This document shows, piece by piece, positions 28,382-36,604 of a stretch of DNA of 64,000 nucleotides. The stretch's first letter is position 1; each line of letters opens with the position of its first letter. Below the pieces are notes generated by a model. It was not told the DNA's origin. It searched no databases and saw only the letters and a list, made by a program, of their open reading frames with translations. The stretch comes from Curtobacterium poinsettiae (lineage in GTDB: Bacteria > Actinomycetota > Actinomycetes > Actinomycetales > Microbacteriaceae). The stretch is from assembly GCF_025677645.1 (NCBI RefSeq), contig NZ_CP106879.1, forward strand, positions 62,001-126,000, given 5' to 3'. The translations under genes were made by a program, and so were the position numbers.

Positions 28382-28857
28382 TGGACGACGTCACCAAGCT
28401 CGTCGAGCTCGAACGCACCGCCGCCGGTCGATCGGAGATCCTCATCGACGCTCAGCCCAGCCAGTTCAGCGACGGGTACTCACTCGTGCTCACGCCGTCA
28501 GAAGCGCTCCGACTGGCGCACGCGATCATCGCCCGGGTGTCCGACATCCGAACCTCCCCCCCTCGCAGCCCCCCTGCTCGCTCCGACGCTGCAGGCGGCT
28601 GCCTGATGGCCGAGGTGGCAGCAATCCGCCCGTCGGTGCCGAACCCGACCGCACTCGAGCAGGCATCCGCCGTAGAGGTCACGAACGGGTGGACGCAGGA
28701 CGAGGGCAAGCCCCGAACCCGACAACTCGACGTCGTCCTCCTCACACTCAGCGAGGACGGGACACGTGAGCACGCGAAGCACATGACGCCGGCCGAAGCC
28801 GATCGGCTCGCCGCGGAGCTCACCGCGATGGCGAACCGTGTCCGGCGGGCCAGCTGA
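28381..28857 (+). CDS. Hypothetical element protein with two related halves
   Basis: 158 residues. The first half ends SLVLTPSEALRLAHAIIARV and the second HMTPAEADRLAAELTAMANRV; both follow a beta-rich stretch and a T-P-x-E-A-x-R-L-A helix. They look like a duplicated ~70-residue domain joined by a Pro/Arg/Ser linker. An internal ATG at 28606 behind a TGATG-type context could also produce the second half alone. Function unknown. Confidence 0.6.
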   Translation: MDDVTKLVELERTAAGRSEILIDAQPSQFSDGYSLVLTPSEALRLAHAIIARVSDIRTSPPRSPPARSDAAGGCLMAEVAAIRPSVPNPTALEQASAVEVTNGWTQDEGKPRTRQLDVVLLTLSEDGTREHAKHMTPAEADRLAAELTAMANRVRRAS

Positions 28858-29159
28858 TGGACACCAGCAGCTACGAACGGTGCACACAGCGAGGCTGCAT
28901 CCGGTTCGGCCTTTGGCACACCACACGAGACAGCGGACACCGCTTCCGCACCGTCCGCACAGCGCTCGCCGCAGTGTCGATTGAGAAGCGCGATGAGGAC
29001 GGGCCCTGGACCGTCTGGCTCGCTCGAGGTGACGACAACCCCGTGCAGGTGACAGCGCCGCCCGATCCGACACCGGACGTCATCCATGCGGACCACATGG
29101 AGCTCAGGGCGGCAGTGCTCTATGCGTTGCGCGGCGCCGAGAAGTTCAACGCCGTCTGA
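28857..29159 (+). CDS. Hypothetical element protein
   Basis: A 100-residue protein overlapping the previous stop codon (TGATG). The N-terminus has CTQRGC, similar in spacing to the CTEPGC of the gene at 28016, which suggests the two are distant relatives. No membrane segment. Function unknown. Confidence 0.55.
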   Translation: MDTSSYERCTQRGCIRFGLWHTTRDSGHRFRTVRTALAAVSIEKRDEDGPWTVWLARGDDNPVQVTAPPDPTPDVIHADHMELRAAVLYALRGAEKFNAV

Positions 29160-29216
29160 CGCGAGAACGGGCGGGGCCGGCACCACCCGACCCCGCCCGA
29201 GGGAGAGAACCGAAGC

Positions 29217-29255
29217 ATGACACAGACCACCGACAGCCAGAGGGAGGCCAGATGA
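29217..29255 (+). CDS. 12-residue micro-ORF coupled to the replication-like gene
   Basis: Starts ATG 29217 after SD GGGAGAGAA and encodes MTQTTDSQREAR, with its TGA overlapping the next ATG (ATGA at 29252). It probably serves only to load ribosomes onto the downstream gene. Confidence 0.4.
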   Translation: MTQTTDSQREAR

Positions 29256-29884
29256 CCGACGCGCGTTTCCCCGAGCGCCTCCTCAGCGACCGCCGCGTGC
29301 TGCGTCTCAGCGCCGACGAATACCGCGGGTGGTCGATCGCGACGATCTGGTCGGTCTCAAACCGCACGGACGGTCTGATCCTCGTCGAGGACCTTCCTCT
29401 GGTGCCATTCATGACGAGTGCTATCGCCGAGAAGCTCGAGACGGCCGGTCTGTGGGCGAAGGCACCAGGTGGATGGCTGCTCGCCGACTTCCACCGCGAC
29501 CAGACCAGTCGCAGCGACCTCGAAGTGCTCGAACGAGCACGCAAGGCGGACCGCGAGAAGAAGCAGCGCCAGCGGTCCCAGAAGAAGGAATCCCTGGGAC
29601 TGTCCCCGGGACATGTCCCCGGGACGACACAGGACAGGACAGGCAAGGCAAGGACAGGCCAGGACAGGCCAGAACAGAACGCAGTTACCGACTGGAACAC
29701 CGCTTCGATTCCAGAGACCGACCCGAATCCGGACGCAGTCGCCCCGGGGATGTCTTCGCCACCGCTCGCTGATCTGCGCCGCTGCGCCGTCTGCGAGCGC
29801 CGTCTGTCCCCATCCTCTGGGGACTTGCTCTGCTCCGTGCAGGACGAGGCCCACTGGGCGCACGAAGCGGCCCACGCCATCTGA
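29252..29884 (+). CDS. Replication-initiator-like protein of the element
   Basis: 210 residues. The first ~90 residues (RFPERLLSDRRVLRLSADEYRGWSIATIWS ... VPFMTSAIAEKLETAGLW) resemble the winged-helix N-terminus of actinophage replisome-organiser proteins. A basic helix (ERARKADREKKQRQRSQKK) and a low-complexity linker follow, then a C-terminal zinc-ribbon-like part (CAVCERR ... CSVQDEAHW). The linker is encoded by direct repeats that could be origin iterons, as the lambda origin lies in its O gene. The function is inferred from position and pattern. Confidence 0.5.
   Translation: MTDARFPERLLSDRRVLRLSADEYRGWSIATIWSVSNRTDGLILVEDLPLVPFMTSAIAEKLETAGLWAKAPGGWLLADFHRDQTSRSDLEVLERARKADREKKQRQRSQKKESLGLSPGHVPGTTQDRTGKARTGQDRPEQNAVTDWNTASIPETDPNPDAVAPGMSSPPLADLRRCAVCERRLSPSSGDLLCSVQDEAHWAHEAAHAI
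29590..29680. repeat. Iteron-like repeats inside the replication-like gene
   Basis: Palindromic GTCCCCGGGAC occurs at 29602-29612 and 29615-29625, preceded by the degenerate TCCCTGGGAC (29591-29600), giving a 12-13 bp period. They are followed by overlapping copies of ACAGGACAGG / AAGGACAGGCC up to about 29680. A candidate replication origin. Confidence 0.5.
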
Positions 29885-29913
29885 GGGGGTAGGCACCAGA
29901 CGCGTACCCCCTC
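29883..29913 (+). terminator. Hairpin at the end of the replication-like gene
   Basis: GAGGGGGTA (29883-29891) and TACCCCCTC (29905-29913) are perfect complements with a 13-nt loop; the stem overlaps the stop codon. Confidence 0.55.
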
Positions 29914-29959
29914 TAGACCCCCTATCGATTACCGCGGCGCTCGCCGCAGGAAGAACCCC

Positions 29960-30406
29960 ATGGCACAGCAGCAGTCCGCATCAAGTGACCAGCCCCGCAG
30001 CACCTGGCAGATCGAGTTCCTGAAGCGCCTCGAGGACATCGCGAACAACTCGATGAACCCCCGCGTCTACACCGACAGCGACGGCGTCCCGACCGCGGTC
30101 GCCGGCGCAGGCACTGTTTCCGTTGCCGCTTGGTACCTGTCATCCGAGCTCGCCGCGAAGACAGACCGCCCCGACCTGTTCGCAGACACCATCGCCCGGC
30201 ACCAGATGTACGTCGAGCAGCGCATCGGCCCCGAGGCGTGGACCGAGGTTCTCGTCAGCACCGCGCTGTACCTGAACTACCACCACCTCGAGCCCGCCCT
30301 CGCACTCCTCGACAAGACCCGCACCCCGCTCCGGGCCCTCGAGCGGCAGTTCTGGGACTCGATCAGGCCTAGCGACCCCGACGACGGCCGCCCTGGTGTC
30401 GCCTGA
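29960..30406 (+). CDS. Hypothetical element protein
   Basis: A 148-residue soluble, mostly helical protein (RSTWQIEFLKRLEDIANNSMNP ... TALYLNYHHLEPALALLDKT). SD CAGGAAG precedes ATG. It overlaps the start of the following HTH gene by 11 nt. No family recognised. Confidence 0.55.
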   Translation: MAQQQSASSDQPRSTWQIEFLKRLEDIANNSMNPRVYTDSDGVPTAVAGAGTVSVAAWYLSSELAAKTDRPDLFADTIARHQMYVEQRIGPEAWTEVLVSTALYLNYHHLEPALALLDKTRTPLRALERQFWDSIRPSDPDDGRPGVA

Positions 30407-30818
30407 GCAGCGCATGCCGCGACAGCCCCAGAACCTCGTCGTCGGCGCGCACGGGCCTGAGGTCACGGTCACCGGCAGAGTCGCCGCCTACTTACTCCGG
30501 TACGCCGGCCTCGACGCTTACCGGCGACAGCACCGCGGCGAAGACCCCGAAGTCGACAACACCCTCGTCGCCCTCACCGTGGTCGCCCTCACCTGGCGCG
30601 GTTCCGCTACCGGAACGCGAGAGGCCGCGCCCCCGGAACTCGATCACACTGCGGACTGGATGAGCACCCGACAAGCGGCCGAAGCCCTCGGGCTCTCGGA
30701 CCGCGGCATCCGGAAAGCAATCCAGGAACACCGGCTGCACGCCGTTCGCGTGGGACGCGTCTGGCGCGTCGACCGCGAACAACTGGCCCACTACATCGAA
30801 CGAACGGACAAGACATGA
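30396..30818 (+). CDS. Excisionase-family HTH protein
   Basis: 140 residues. The C-terminal 50 residues are a MerR/Xis-type winged helix: DWMSTRQAAEALGLSDRGIR, KAIQEHRLHAVRVGRVWRVDREQLAHYI. The N-terminal 80 residues are of unknown type. It may be a late-gene activator or a directionality factor. GTG 30396 overlaps the previous gene; ATG 30414 is an alternative start. Its stop overlaps the next ATG (ATGA). Confidence 0.7.
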   Translation: MSPEQRMPRQPQNLVVGAHGPEVTVTGRVAAYLLRYAGLDAYRRQHRGEDPEVDNTLVALTVVALTWRGSATGTREAAPPELDHTADWMSTRQAAEALGLSDRGIRKAIQEHRLHAVRVGRVWRVDREQLAHYIERTDKT

Positions 30819-31360
30819 TCTCTGCAGAACTCGAAGCAGAAGTGCAAGGGCTGCGCGCACGCGCCGCGGACATCCAGGACAGCTACAGCCGAGAGCGGAA
30901 AGACATCGACTCGGACGTCAGCCTGTCCGAAGCCGGCAAGCAGGCCGCCTGGGACGAGGCTGAAGCCGAAGCCCGATCGTCGGCGAAGGCGCTCCGCGAG
31001 AAGGAGATCGCCCTGGTCAAGAACCGCATCCGCAGCTTGCAGACGCAGCTCGACGCGAAGATCGGCTACGGTGCGACCGACATCATCGCGTTCCGAGACG
31101 CGCAGGACCGCGCCGATCGCGTCGCGGACAAGGAGACAGCAGCCCGCCTCATGGGCCAGGCGCTCCGCAACAACGACCGCACCATGGCTCACGCGCTGTT
31201 CCGCAAGGCATCCGAGAGCGGCTGGAGTGAGGCTGCCCAACAGTTCGCGGCTGAGAACCCTGACTCCGCTGCAGCCGCGAAGGAGATCGAGAGCCTCGAG
31301 AAGCTCCTCAGCTCGGGCAGCTTCCAGCGGACGCTGTCCTACATGATCGCCCGCTACTGA
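30815..31360 (+). CDS. Coiled-coil element protein
   Basis: A 181-residue highly charged, almost entirely helical protein with heptad-like segments (MISAELEAEVQGLRARAADI, KALREKEIALVKNRIRSLQT). No membrane segment. The shape resembles phage scaffold or head-assembly accessory proteins, but I cannot assign a family. Coupled to the upstream gene by ATGA. Confidence 0.5.
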   Translation: MISAELEAEVQGLRARAADIQDSYSRERKDIDSDVSLSEAGKQAAWDEAEAEARSSAKALREKEIALVKNRIRSLQTQLDAKIGYGATDIIAFRDAQDRADRVADKETAARLMGQALRNNDRTMAHALFRKASESGWSEAAQQFAAENPDSAAAAKEIESLEKLLSSGSFQRTLSYMIARY

Positions 31361-31453
31361 CCCCAGGGGGAGGGCCCCCACCCCTGCACCTGGAAGTACC
31401 ACAGGGGATAGGCGTCGTCTCTCCCCGGCTCGAAAAAACGAAACGAGGACGCC

Positions 31454-31696
31454 GTGCCCAGGGCGCAGAAAGTGAAGATTGCCCCCGCCGTCGCAGGCAG
31501 CAGACGGGAGGTGCTCGAGGCTCTCCGCCGCCGCATCGCCGAGGAGATCGACTCCGGCGCTGTCGCGTCGCATGCTCTCGCTCGTCTCATCGCTGAGCTG
31601 TCCCGGATCGATGCCGAGCTGCGAACCCCGATCGTGGACGACGTCAACGACGAGGAAGACGTGGAGGACGGAGTGTTCGATCCCGGCACGATCTGA
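31454..31696 (+). CDS. Possible small terminase-like protein
   Basis: 80 residues starting GTG 31454. The segment SRREVLEALRRRIAEEIDSG ... LARLIAELSRIDAEL followed by an acidic tail ending VFDPGTI resembles the short actinophage small terminase subunits, which recognise packaging sites. The 90 bp upstream (GGGGGAGGGCCCCC region) look like the G-tract-rich area in which actinophage cos sites often lie. No large terminase follows, so if the call is right the element would rely on a helper. Weak similarity by eye only. Confidence 0.4.
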   Translation: MPRAQKVKIAPAVAGSRREVLEALRRRIAEEIDSGAVASHALARLIAELSRIDAELRTPIVDDVNDEEDVEDGVFDPGTI

Positions 31697-31707
31697 CACC
31701 TCGATTC

Positions 31708-31744
31708 GGAACCGCGGCCCGCACTAACAGGCGGCCGCGGTTCC
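31708..31744 (+). terminator. Rho-independent terminator after the terminase-like gene
   Basis: GGAACCGCGGCC (31708-31719) and GGCCGCGGTTCC (31733-31744) are perfect complements, followed by TTCGGTTTGT. It separates the early/packaging genes from the tail genes. Confidence 0.8.
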
Positions 31745-31773
31745 TTCGGTTTGTCCCTGGTCACGGCTAGAAT
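31745..31773 (+). promoter_or_regulatory. Candidate promoter of the tail genes
   Basis: TTCGGT (31745-31750), 17 bp, TAGAAT (31768-31773). The -10 is good and the -35 is partial. A GTG-started 24-codon frame (31778-31852, beginning MTDTTAEHVAGG) opens 4 nt downstream. Confidence 0.45.
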
Positions 31774-31814
31774 CGAGGTGACGGACACCACTGCCGAACA
31801 CGTCGCGGGTGGGT

Positions 31815-31889
31815 CAGACAGCATCGCTGTCTGGCCGGAGGACAACCCCTAGCAACTCCCGGGGGAAGCGCTAGGAAGCGTGTCCTCCG
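31815..31889 (+). promoter_or_regulatory. Structured RNA leader ending at the tape-measure start codon
   Basis: CAGACAGC-ATC-GCTGTCTG (31815-31833) forms a hairpin. CGGAGGACA (31836-31844) pairs perfectly with TGTCCTCCG (31881-31889) and encloses CCTAGC / GCTAGG (31848-31853, 31870-31875). The outer stem ends exactly one base before the TTG start at 31890, and its 5' strand contains a GGAGG sequence. This could control tape-measure translation; no known RNA family recognised. Confidence 0.5.
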
Positions 31890-34631
31890 TTGCCCAACCG
31901 CACCGTCAAGACGTCCCTAGTAGCCGAGGTTTCCGGCTACCTCTCCGGCTTCGACCAAGCTGCGAAGAAGACCCGCGAACTCGGCTCAGAGACCGAAAAG
32001 CTGGGCCAGAAGCGCGAGGCCATCGCCGGCGTCGGCACGGCAATGAGCGCGTTCGGCGCGGTCGCCGTCGCGACCGTCGGTCTTGTGGTCGCTCGGTACG
32101 CGGAGTTCGACGCCGCCATGTCGAAGGTGCAGGCCGCCACACACGCGTCCGCTGCCGAGATGTCGCAGCTCCGCGACGCCGCGATCGACGCCGGGGCGAA
32201 AACGGTCTACTCCGCCACCGAAGCCGCCGGGGCCATCGAGGAGCTCTCAAAGGCCGGCGTCCAGACCAACGAGATCCTCAACGGCGGTCTAGCAGGCGCA
32301 CTGGACCTCGCCTCGGCGGGCGAACTCAAGGTCGCCGACGCCGCGCAGATCGCAGCCACCGCTATGACGCAGTTCGGATTCCGCGGCAGCGAAGTCCCGC
32401 ACGTCGCCGACCTCCTCTCGGCCGGTGCCGGCAAGGCACAGGGTTCCGTGCAGGACCTGTCCGCAGCGCTGAATCAGGGCGGCCTCGTCGCATCGCAGGC
32501 TGGCTTCAACATCAACGAGACCACGGGCACCCTCGCTGCGTTCGCGTCCGCGGGTCTCCTTGGTTCAGACGCGGGTACGTCGTTGAAGACCGCGATCCTG
32601 GCGCTGCAGAACCCGTCGACGACCGCCGCGGCCACGATGAAGCAGTACGGCATCGACGTCTACGACTCGACCGGTCAGATGCTCTCGTTCGGCGGCATCG
32701 CCGCGCAGCTGAAGGACAAGCTCGGCACCCTGTCGGACGAGCAGCGCAACGCAGCTCTCGCGCAGATCTTCGGCAACGACGCTGTGCGCGCCGCGAACGT
32801 TCTCTACAGCGAGGGTGCTGACGGCATCGCCGAGTGGACCGGCAAGGTCAACGACCAGGGCTACGCCGCGGAGACCGCCCGCCTGAAGCTCGACAACCTC
32901 AAGGGCGACGTCGAGAAGCTCGGCGGCTCGTTCGATACTGCCCTCATCCAGTCCGGGTCGGCCGCGAACGGCGTCCTCCGCAACCTCACCCAGTCCGCCA
33001 CCTTCCTCGTCGACGTCATCGGCGACACCCCTGCACCGATCCTCGCCGCTGGTGCTGGCCTCACGGCCCTCGCCGGCGGCACCCTCCTCGTCGGTGGCGC
33101 GGCACTCGGAGCCGTACCCAAGTTCGCGGCCTTCAAGGCACAGCTCGACACCATGGGTATCAGCATGAAGACAGCAGCGCTTCGCACTGTTGGCCTCAGC
33201 GCCGGGATCGGTGCCGCTGCGGTTGGGATCGGCCTGCTGGTCAGCATGCAGGCTCAGGCCGAAGCGGCAACGGACGAGCTGACCGACACCCTCGACAAGC
33301 AGACCGGAGCACTCACCAAGTACTCGCGGGCAGCCGTCGCAAAGCGTCTCGCTGATGGCGGCGAGTTCGAAGCCGCCCGGAAGGCGGGCGTCACGCAGCG
33401 GGAGCTCACCGACGCGGTACTGCAGGGCGGGGCTGCCCTCGAGAAGGTGCAGGGCAAGCTCGGGGACCGGAACACCTTCGGTGGCATGTTCACTGGCGCG
33501 GCCTACGAGGCCGGCTGGGCCCAGCAGAACATCGCCAACGTCGCCAACTCGGTCCAGGACGCCAAGCAGAAGTTCAACGACCAGAAGAAGGCGAACGCCG
33601 AGGCCGGGAACACGGCGATGAATGTCGCTGAGCAGTACAAGGAAGAGGCCTCAAACGTCTCCGACCTGACGTCGGAGCTCAACGACCTCGTCGAGAAGAT
33701 CAGCGCGGCGAACGACGTCAATCAGGACGCCATCAGCGCGAACGCTTCGTACCAAGAGGCTCTCGCTGGCCTGTCCGACGAGGTCAAGCGGCAGCGGGAG
33801 AGCACCGAGGGCTACACGACGTCCCTCGACGAGAACACGTCGATCGGCGCGAACAATGCTTCGATGCTTTCCGATCTGGCGGACAAGGCGCAGACGTCGG
33901 CGAAGGCGCAGTTCGATGTCGATCAGTCGACGATGGGCGCGAAGGCGGCATCGGAGAAGTACGCGAGCACCCTTGCGGCGCAGCGGCAGAAGTTCATCGA
34001 GTCCGCGACCGCTGCCGGGTTCAACGCCGGCGAGGTGAAGAAGCTCGCCGACCGTGTGTTCCAGCTGCCTTCGGAGAAGGAGATCAAGATCCTCGCCGAC
34101 ACGGACAAGGCGCAGACGGACCTGATCGCGTTCATCCGCAACAACGACGGCCGCGTCATCACCGTCCGACAGCAGCTCATCACAGAGGCGATCAAGTCCG
34201 GTGCTGCACCCGGTGCCGCGAAGGCGGCCTACAACGCCCACGGCGCGGTCATGGACTTCTACGGCGACGGTGGTGTCACCGAGAACCACGTGGCACAGTT
34301 CGCTGCCGCCGGCACGATGCGCGTCTGGGCTGAGCCCGAGACCGGCGGGGAAGCGTACATCCCGCTCGCCGCGTCGAAGCGGACCCGGTCCCTCGCAATC
34401 TGGGAGGAGACCGGTCGCCGGCTGCAGGCGTTCGCGGACGGCGACGTGCGCGGCGGGACCCCGACGTACGTGCCAACGCCGCCGCAGATCGTCTACGCCC
34501 AGGCACCCGGCAGCTCGGGAGGTGGCAACTCGACCACATTCGCCCCGCAGTTCGTCTCCTCCGGCAACCAGCGGCAGGACTTCGACGATGCCTGGTTCCA
34601 GTTCAGAACCCGGATCACCGGCGGCCGCTGA
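31890..34631 (+). CDS. Phage tail tape-measure protein (TP901-type)
   Basis: 913 residues. The N-terminal ~370 residues match the TP901 tape-measure core: EFDAAMSKVQAATHASAAEM, ATEAAGAIEELSKAG, AATAMTQFGF, LAAFASAGLLGSDAGTSLKT, IFGNDAVRAANVLY. Hydrophobic segments follow (~385-410, ~430-455), then long helical regions. The protein sets tail length; at about 1.5 angstrom per residue a tail near 135 nm would be expected (inference). The TTG start follows the structured leader; AGGAA 12 nt upstream is a poor SD. The tail chaperone frameshift pair normally found upstream is absent. Confidence 0.92.
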   Translation: MPNRTVKTSLVAEVSGYLSGFDQAAKKTRELGSETEKLGQKREAIAGVGTAMSAFGAVAVATVGLVVARYAEFDAAMSKVQAATHASAAEMSQLRDAAIDAGAKTVYSATEAAGAIEELSKAGVQTNEILNGGLAGALDLASAGELKVADAAQIAATAMTQFGFRGSEVPHVADLLSAGAGKAQGSVQDLSAALNQGGLVASQAGFNINETTGTLAAFASAGLLGSDAGTSLKTAILALQNPSTTAAATMKQYGIDVYDSTGQMLSFGGIAAQLKDKLGTLSDEQRNAALAQIFGNDAVRAANVLYSEGADGIAEWTGKVNDQGYAAETARLKLDNLKGDVEKLGGSFDTALIQSGSAANGVLRNLTQSATFLVDVIGDTPAPILAAGAGLTALAGGTLLVGGAALGAVPKFAAFKAQLDTMGISMKTAALRTVGLSAGIGAAAVGIGLLVSMQAQAEAATDELTDTLDKQTGALTKYSRAAVAKRLADGGEFEAARKAGVTQRELTDAVLQGGAALEKVQGKLGDRNTFGGMFTGAAYEAGWAQQNIANVANSVQDAKQKFNDQKKANAEAGNTAMNVAEQYKEEASNVSDLTSELNDLVEKISAANDVNQDAISANASYQEALAGLSDEVKRQRESTEGYTTSLDENTSIGANNASMLSDLADKAQTSAKAQFDVDQSTMGAKAASEKYASTLAAQRQKFIESATAAGFNAGEVKKLADRVFQLPSEKEIKILADTDKAQTDLIAFIRNNDGRVITVRQQLITEAIKSGAAPGAAKAAYNAHGAVMDFYGDGGVTENHVAQFAAAGTMRVWAEPETGGEAYIPLAASKRTRSLAIWEETGRRLQAFADGDVRGGTPTYVPTPPQIVYAQAPGSSGGGNSTTFAPQFVSSGNQRQDFDDAWFQFRTRITGGR

Positions 34632-34665
34632 ACCGCAACCCCCACTCACGACAGAAAGAGACAAC

Positions 34666-35913
34666 ATGCAGCCGTACACAAAGGTCCCCTGGATGGAACT
34701 GCCCAGGCCCGACGAGGCCGAAGTCCGTCCTTCGGGCGGTGAGGGACTCTACTTCCGGCGGCGGCTCGCGCCGCTTGCCGCCGGCGCATTCGGATCCGGT
34801 ATCGCCTGGCTCGGCGACTCGATCACCCGTGGTCTCGGCGCGACCAACAAGGGCGACTCCTGGCCCGGTGTCATCGCTGGCACCAGCGTGGCCGTGGCTG
34901 GCGACAGCATCCCGACGTACGCCATGCTCCACTCAGGCGGGAAGCTGGCGAAGACGGTCAACGCCGGCGTCAGCGGCGACACCACCGCGAAGATGCTCGC
35001 GCGCGTCAAGAAGGACGTCATCGACTACAACCCCGCGGTGTGCGTTGTCCTCGGTGGCACCAACGACTCGGCGACACCGGTGCCCGTCGACGACTTCGCC
35101 GCGAACATCACGGGGATCGTCACCCAGCTCCGAGCAGCGGGCATCGTCCCGGTGCTCTGCACCATCCCGACCATCAACTCGACGGCGCAGCGGCCGGTGA
35201 TCGTGAACTACAACACGTGGCTCCGCCGGTACTGCGCCGTGCAGGGCATCCGGATGCTCGACTTCTACGCCCTCACCGTCGATCCCGCGACAGGTAACTT
35301 GCTGCAGTCCACGATGGGCAACACCGACGGCACGCACCCGGGCAACATCGGCAACGCGCTGCTCGGGAAGTACGCCGCCGACACGCTCGCACCGCTCGTG
35401 GGAGCTGCGACCATCCCCGTCGCGTCGGACAACACCGACGCACTGAACCTCGTGCCGGACGGCCTCAACTACGGATCCGTGACCAACGGGCTGGCAGCCC
35501 CGTGGGGAGTCTTCGGCTCACTCCCGACCGGCGCGACCCCATCCGTGGTCACCGACTCGCTCGTGCCCGGGAAGATGCAGCAGCTGTCACTCTCCGCCAC
35601 GACAAGCGGGGTGACGCTGTACAAGCGGATCACGCCGACCCCCGGACGGCGCATCGTGATCTCGGGCACGGTGACGAAGACCGCCGGCGCGGCCGGCCTG
35701 CGGGCCTACTTCAACACGTCCAACCAGACCGACACGTACAACCAACTCCTCGACATCACCGAGGCAGTCACCCGCGGCAAGTTCTCGACCGAGCTCGTCG
35801 TGCCCGAGAATACGAACAGCATCGACCTCAAGATGTTCGTCCAGCCCGGAACCACGACGTTCGCCGTCGGACAGCTGACTGCCTACGACCTCACCGCACA
35901 GGCGGTGCTGTAG
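34666..35913 (+). CDS. SGNH/GDSL hydrolase, probable phage tail-tip protein
   Basis: 415 residues. The SGNH hydrolase domain (~42-245) shows all blocks: Ser52 in GDSIT, Gly in NAGVSGDTT, Asn133 in GGTNDS and the DGTHP Asp/His pair. The C-terminal ~160 residues form a beta-rich jelly-roll-like module (KRITPTPGRRIVISGTVTKT ... FVQPGTTTFAVGQLTAYDL) of the carbohydrate-binding type. There is no signal peptide, so export by itself is unlikely; behind a tape-measure gene it probably acts on the host surface as part of the tail. ATG 34666, SD GAAAGAG. Confidence 0.8.
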   Translation: MQPYTKVPWMELPRPDEAEVRPSGGEGLYFRRRLAPLAAGAFGSGIAWLGDSITRGLGATNKGDSWPGVIAGTSVAVAGDSIPTYAMLHSGGKLAKTVNAGVSGDTTAKMLARVKKDVIDYNPAVCVVLGGTNDSATPVPVDDFAANITGIVTQLRAAGIVPVLCTIPTINSTAQRPVIVNYNTWLRRYCAVQGIRMLDFYALTVDPATGNLLQSTMGNTDGTHPGNIGNALLGKYAADTLAPLVGAATIPVASDNTDALNLVPDGLNYGSVTNGLAAPWGVFGSLPTGATPSVVTDSLVPGKMQQLSLSATTSGVTLYKRITPTPGRRIVISGTVTKTAGAAGLRAYFNTSNQTDTYNQLLDITEAVTRGKFSTELVVPENTNSIDLKMFVQPGTTTFAVGQLTAYDLTAQAVL

Positions 35914-36090
35914 TCCGAGGCGACGACGCCGTCGGCTGCCTCATCGCGGCCGGCGGCGTCCTAGCCAGCTGGCGCGGCCCCCGGTGGGCCAAGAGCTGGA
36001 ACGGAAGCCGGCTGCCCCATACAGTGGCGCAGACTCATCAGTGCCCGTACGCTGCCCCTGCCACAACAGCCTTGAACGAGGGGAAGCCTC

Positions 36091-36597
36091 ATGGCCGACC
36101 GAGATGACGCGACGATACTCGACGATCGACTCGCGGACAGCAGCTCGAACTGGGAACACTCCTGGTTACGCCTTGAAGCGATCGAAGCCGGCGGATCCCC
36201 GAAACGGTGGCAGCAGCTCATCAGCGCACTCGTTTGGGCCCTTGGCGGGAAGGACCTCGCGTACGTGCACTCCCGGGTGGAAGTGCTCGGCGACAGCGGT
36301 CTCATCGAGATCCATCTGTTCACCAGCACGACTTTGGTGCGGGTGAGCATCAGCCACGAACACCCCGACCCGGTTCCTGAGGTGGTCGCGCTCGACACGC
36401 TAGAAGCCATTCGGATCGTGCGAGCTCCGTCTGTGTTCAGCGATGGCCGAGGGATGGTGCCCAAGCGGGCTCGGCTCGAGCTGACCTTCGCCCATGGCGA
36501 CCCCGTCACCATCGACAACGAGCAGACCTACACCACCAGCGCGGAACACCTGCTGGACTACTACCCAACCCTGTTGAAGCACCTCGCCAAGAGCTGA
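36091..36597 (+). CDS. Cargo protein of unknown function (first of a pair)
   Basis: A 168-residue soluble protein (MADRDDATILDDRLADSSSN...) behind SD GAGGGGAAG. It has alternating beta strands (LIEIHLFTSTTLVRVSISHE) and a conserved-looking WQQLISALVWALGG helix. The region is less GC-rich than the chromosome. It ends 7 bp before the next gene, so they form a two-gene unit. No family recognised. Confidence 0.55.
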   Translation: MADRDDATILDDRLADSSSNWEHSWLRLEAIEAGGSPKRWQQLISALVWALGGKDLAYVHSRVEVLGDSGLIEIHLFTSTTLVRVSISHEHPDPVPEVVALDTLEAIRIVRAPSVFSDGRGMVPKRARLELTFAHGDPVTIDNEQTYTTSAEHLLDYYPTLLKHLAKS

Positions 36598-36604
36598 GAC
36601 GCCG

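Noticed and set aside
31697..31889. Tail-assembly chaperone frameshift genes before the tape measure
   Set aside because: The 190-bp gap holds only a terminator, a promoter, a 24-codon frame and RNA stems; no slippery sequence or chaperone-length ORF fits.
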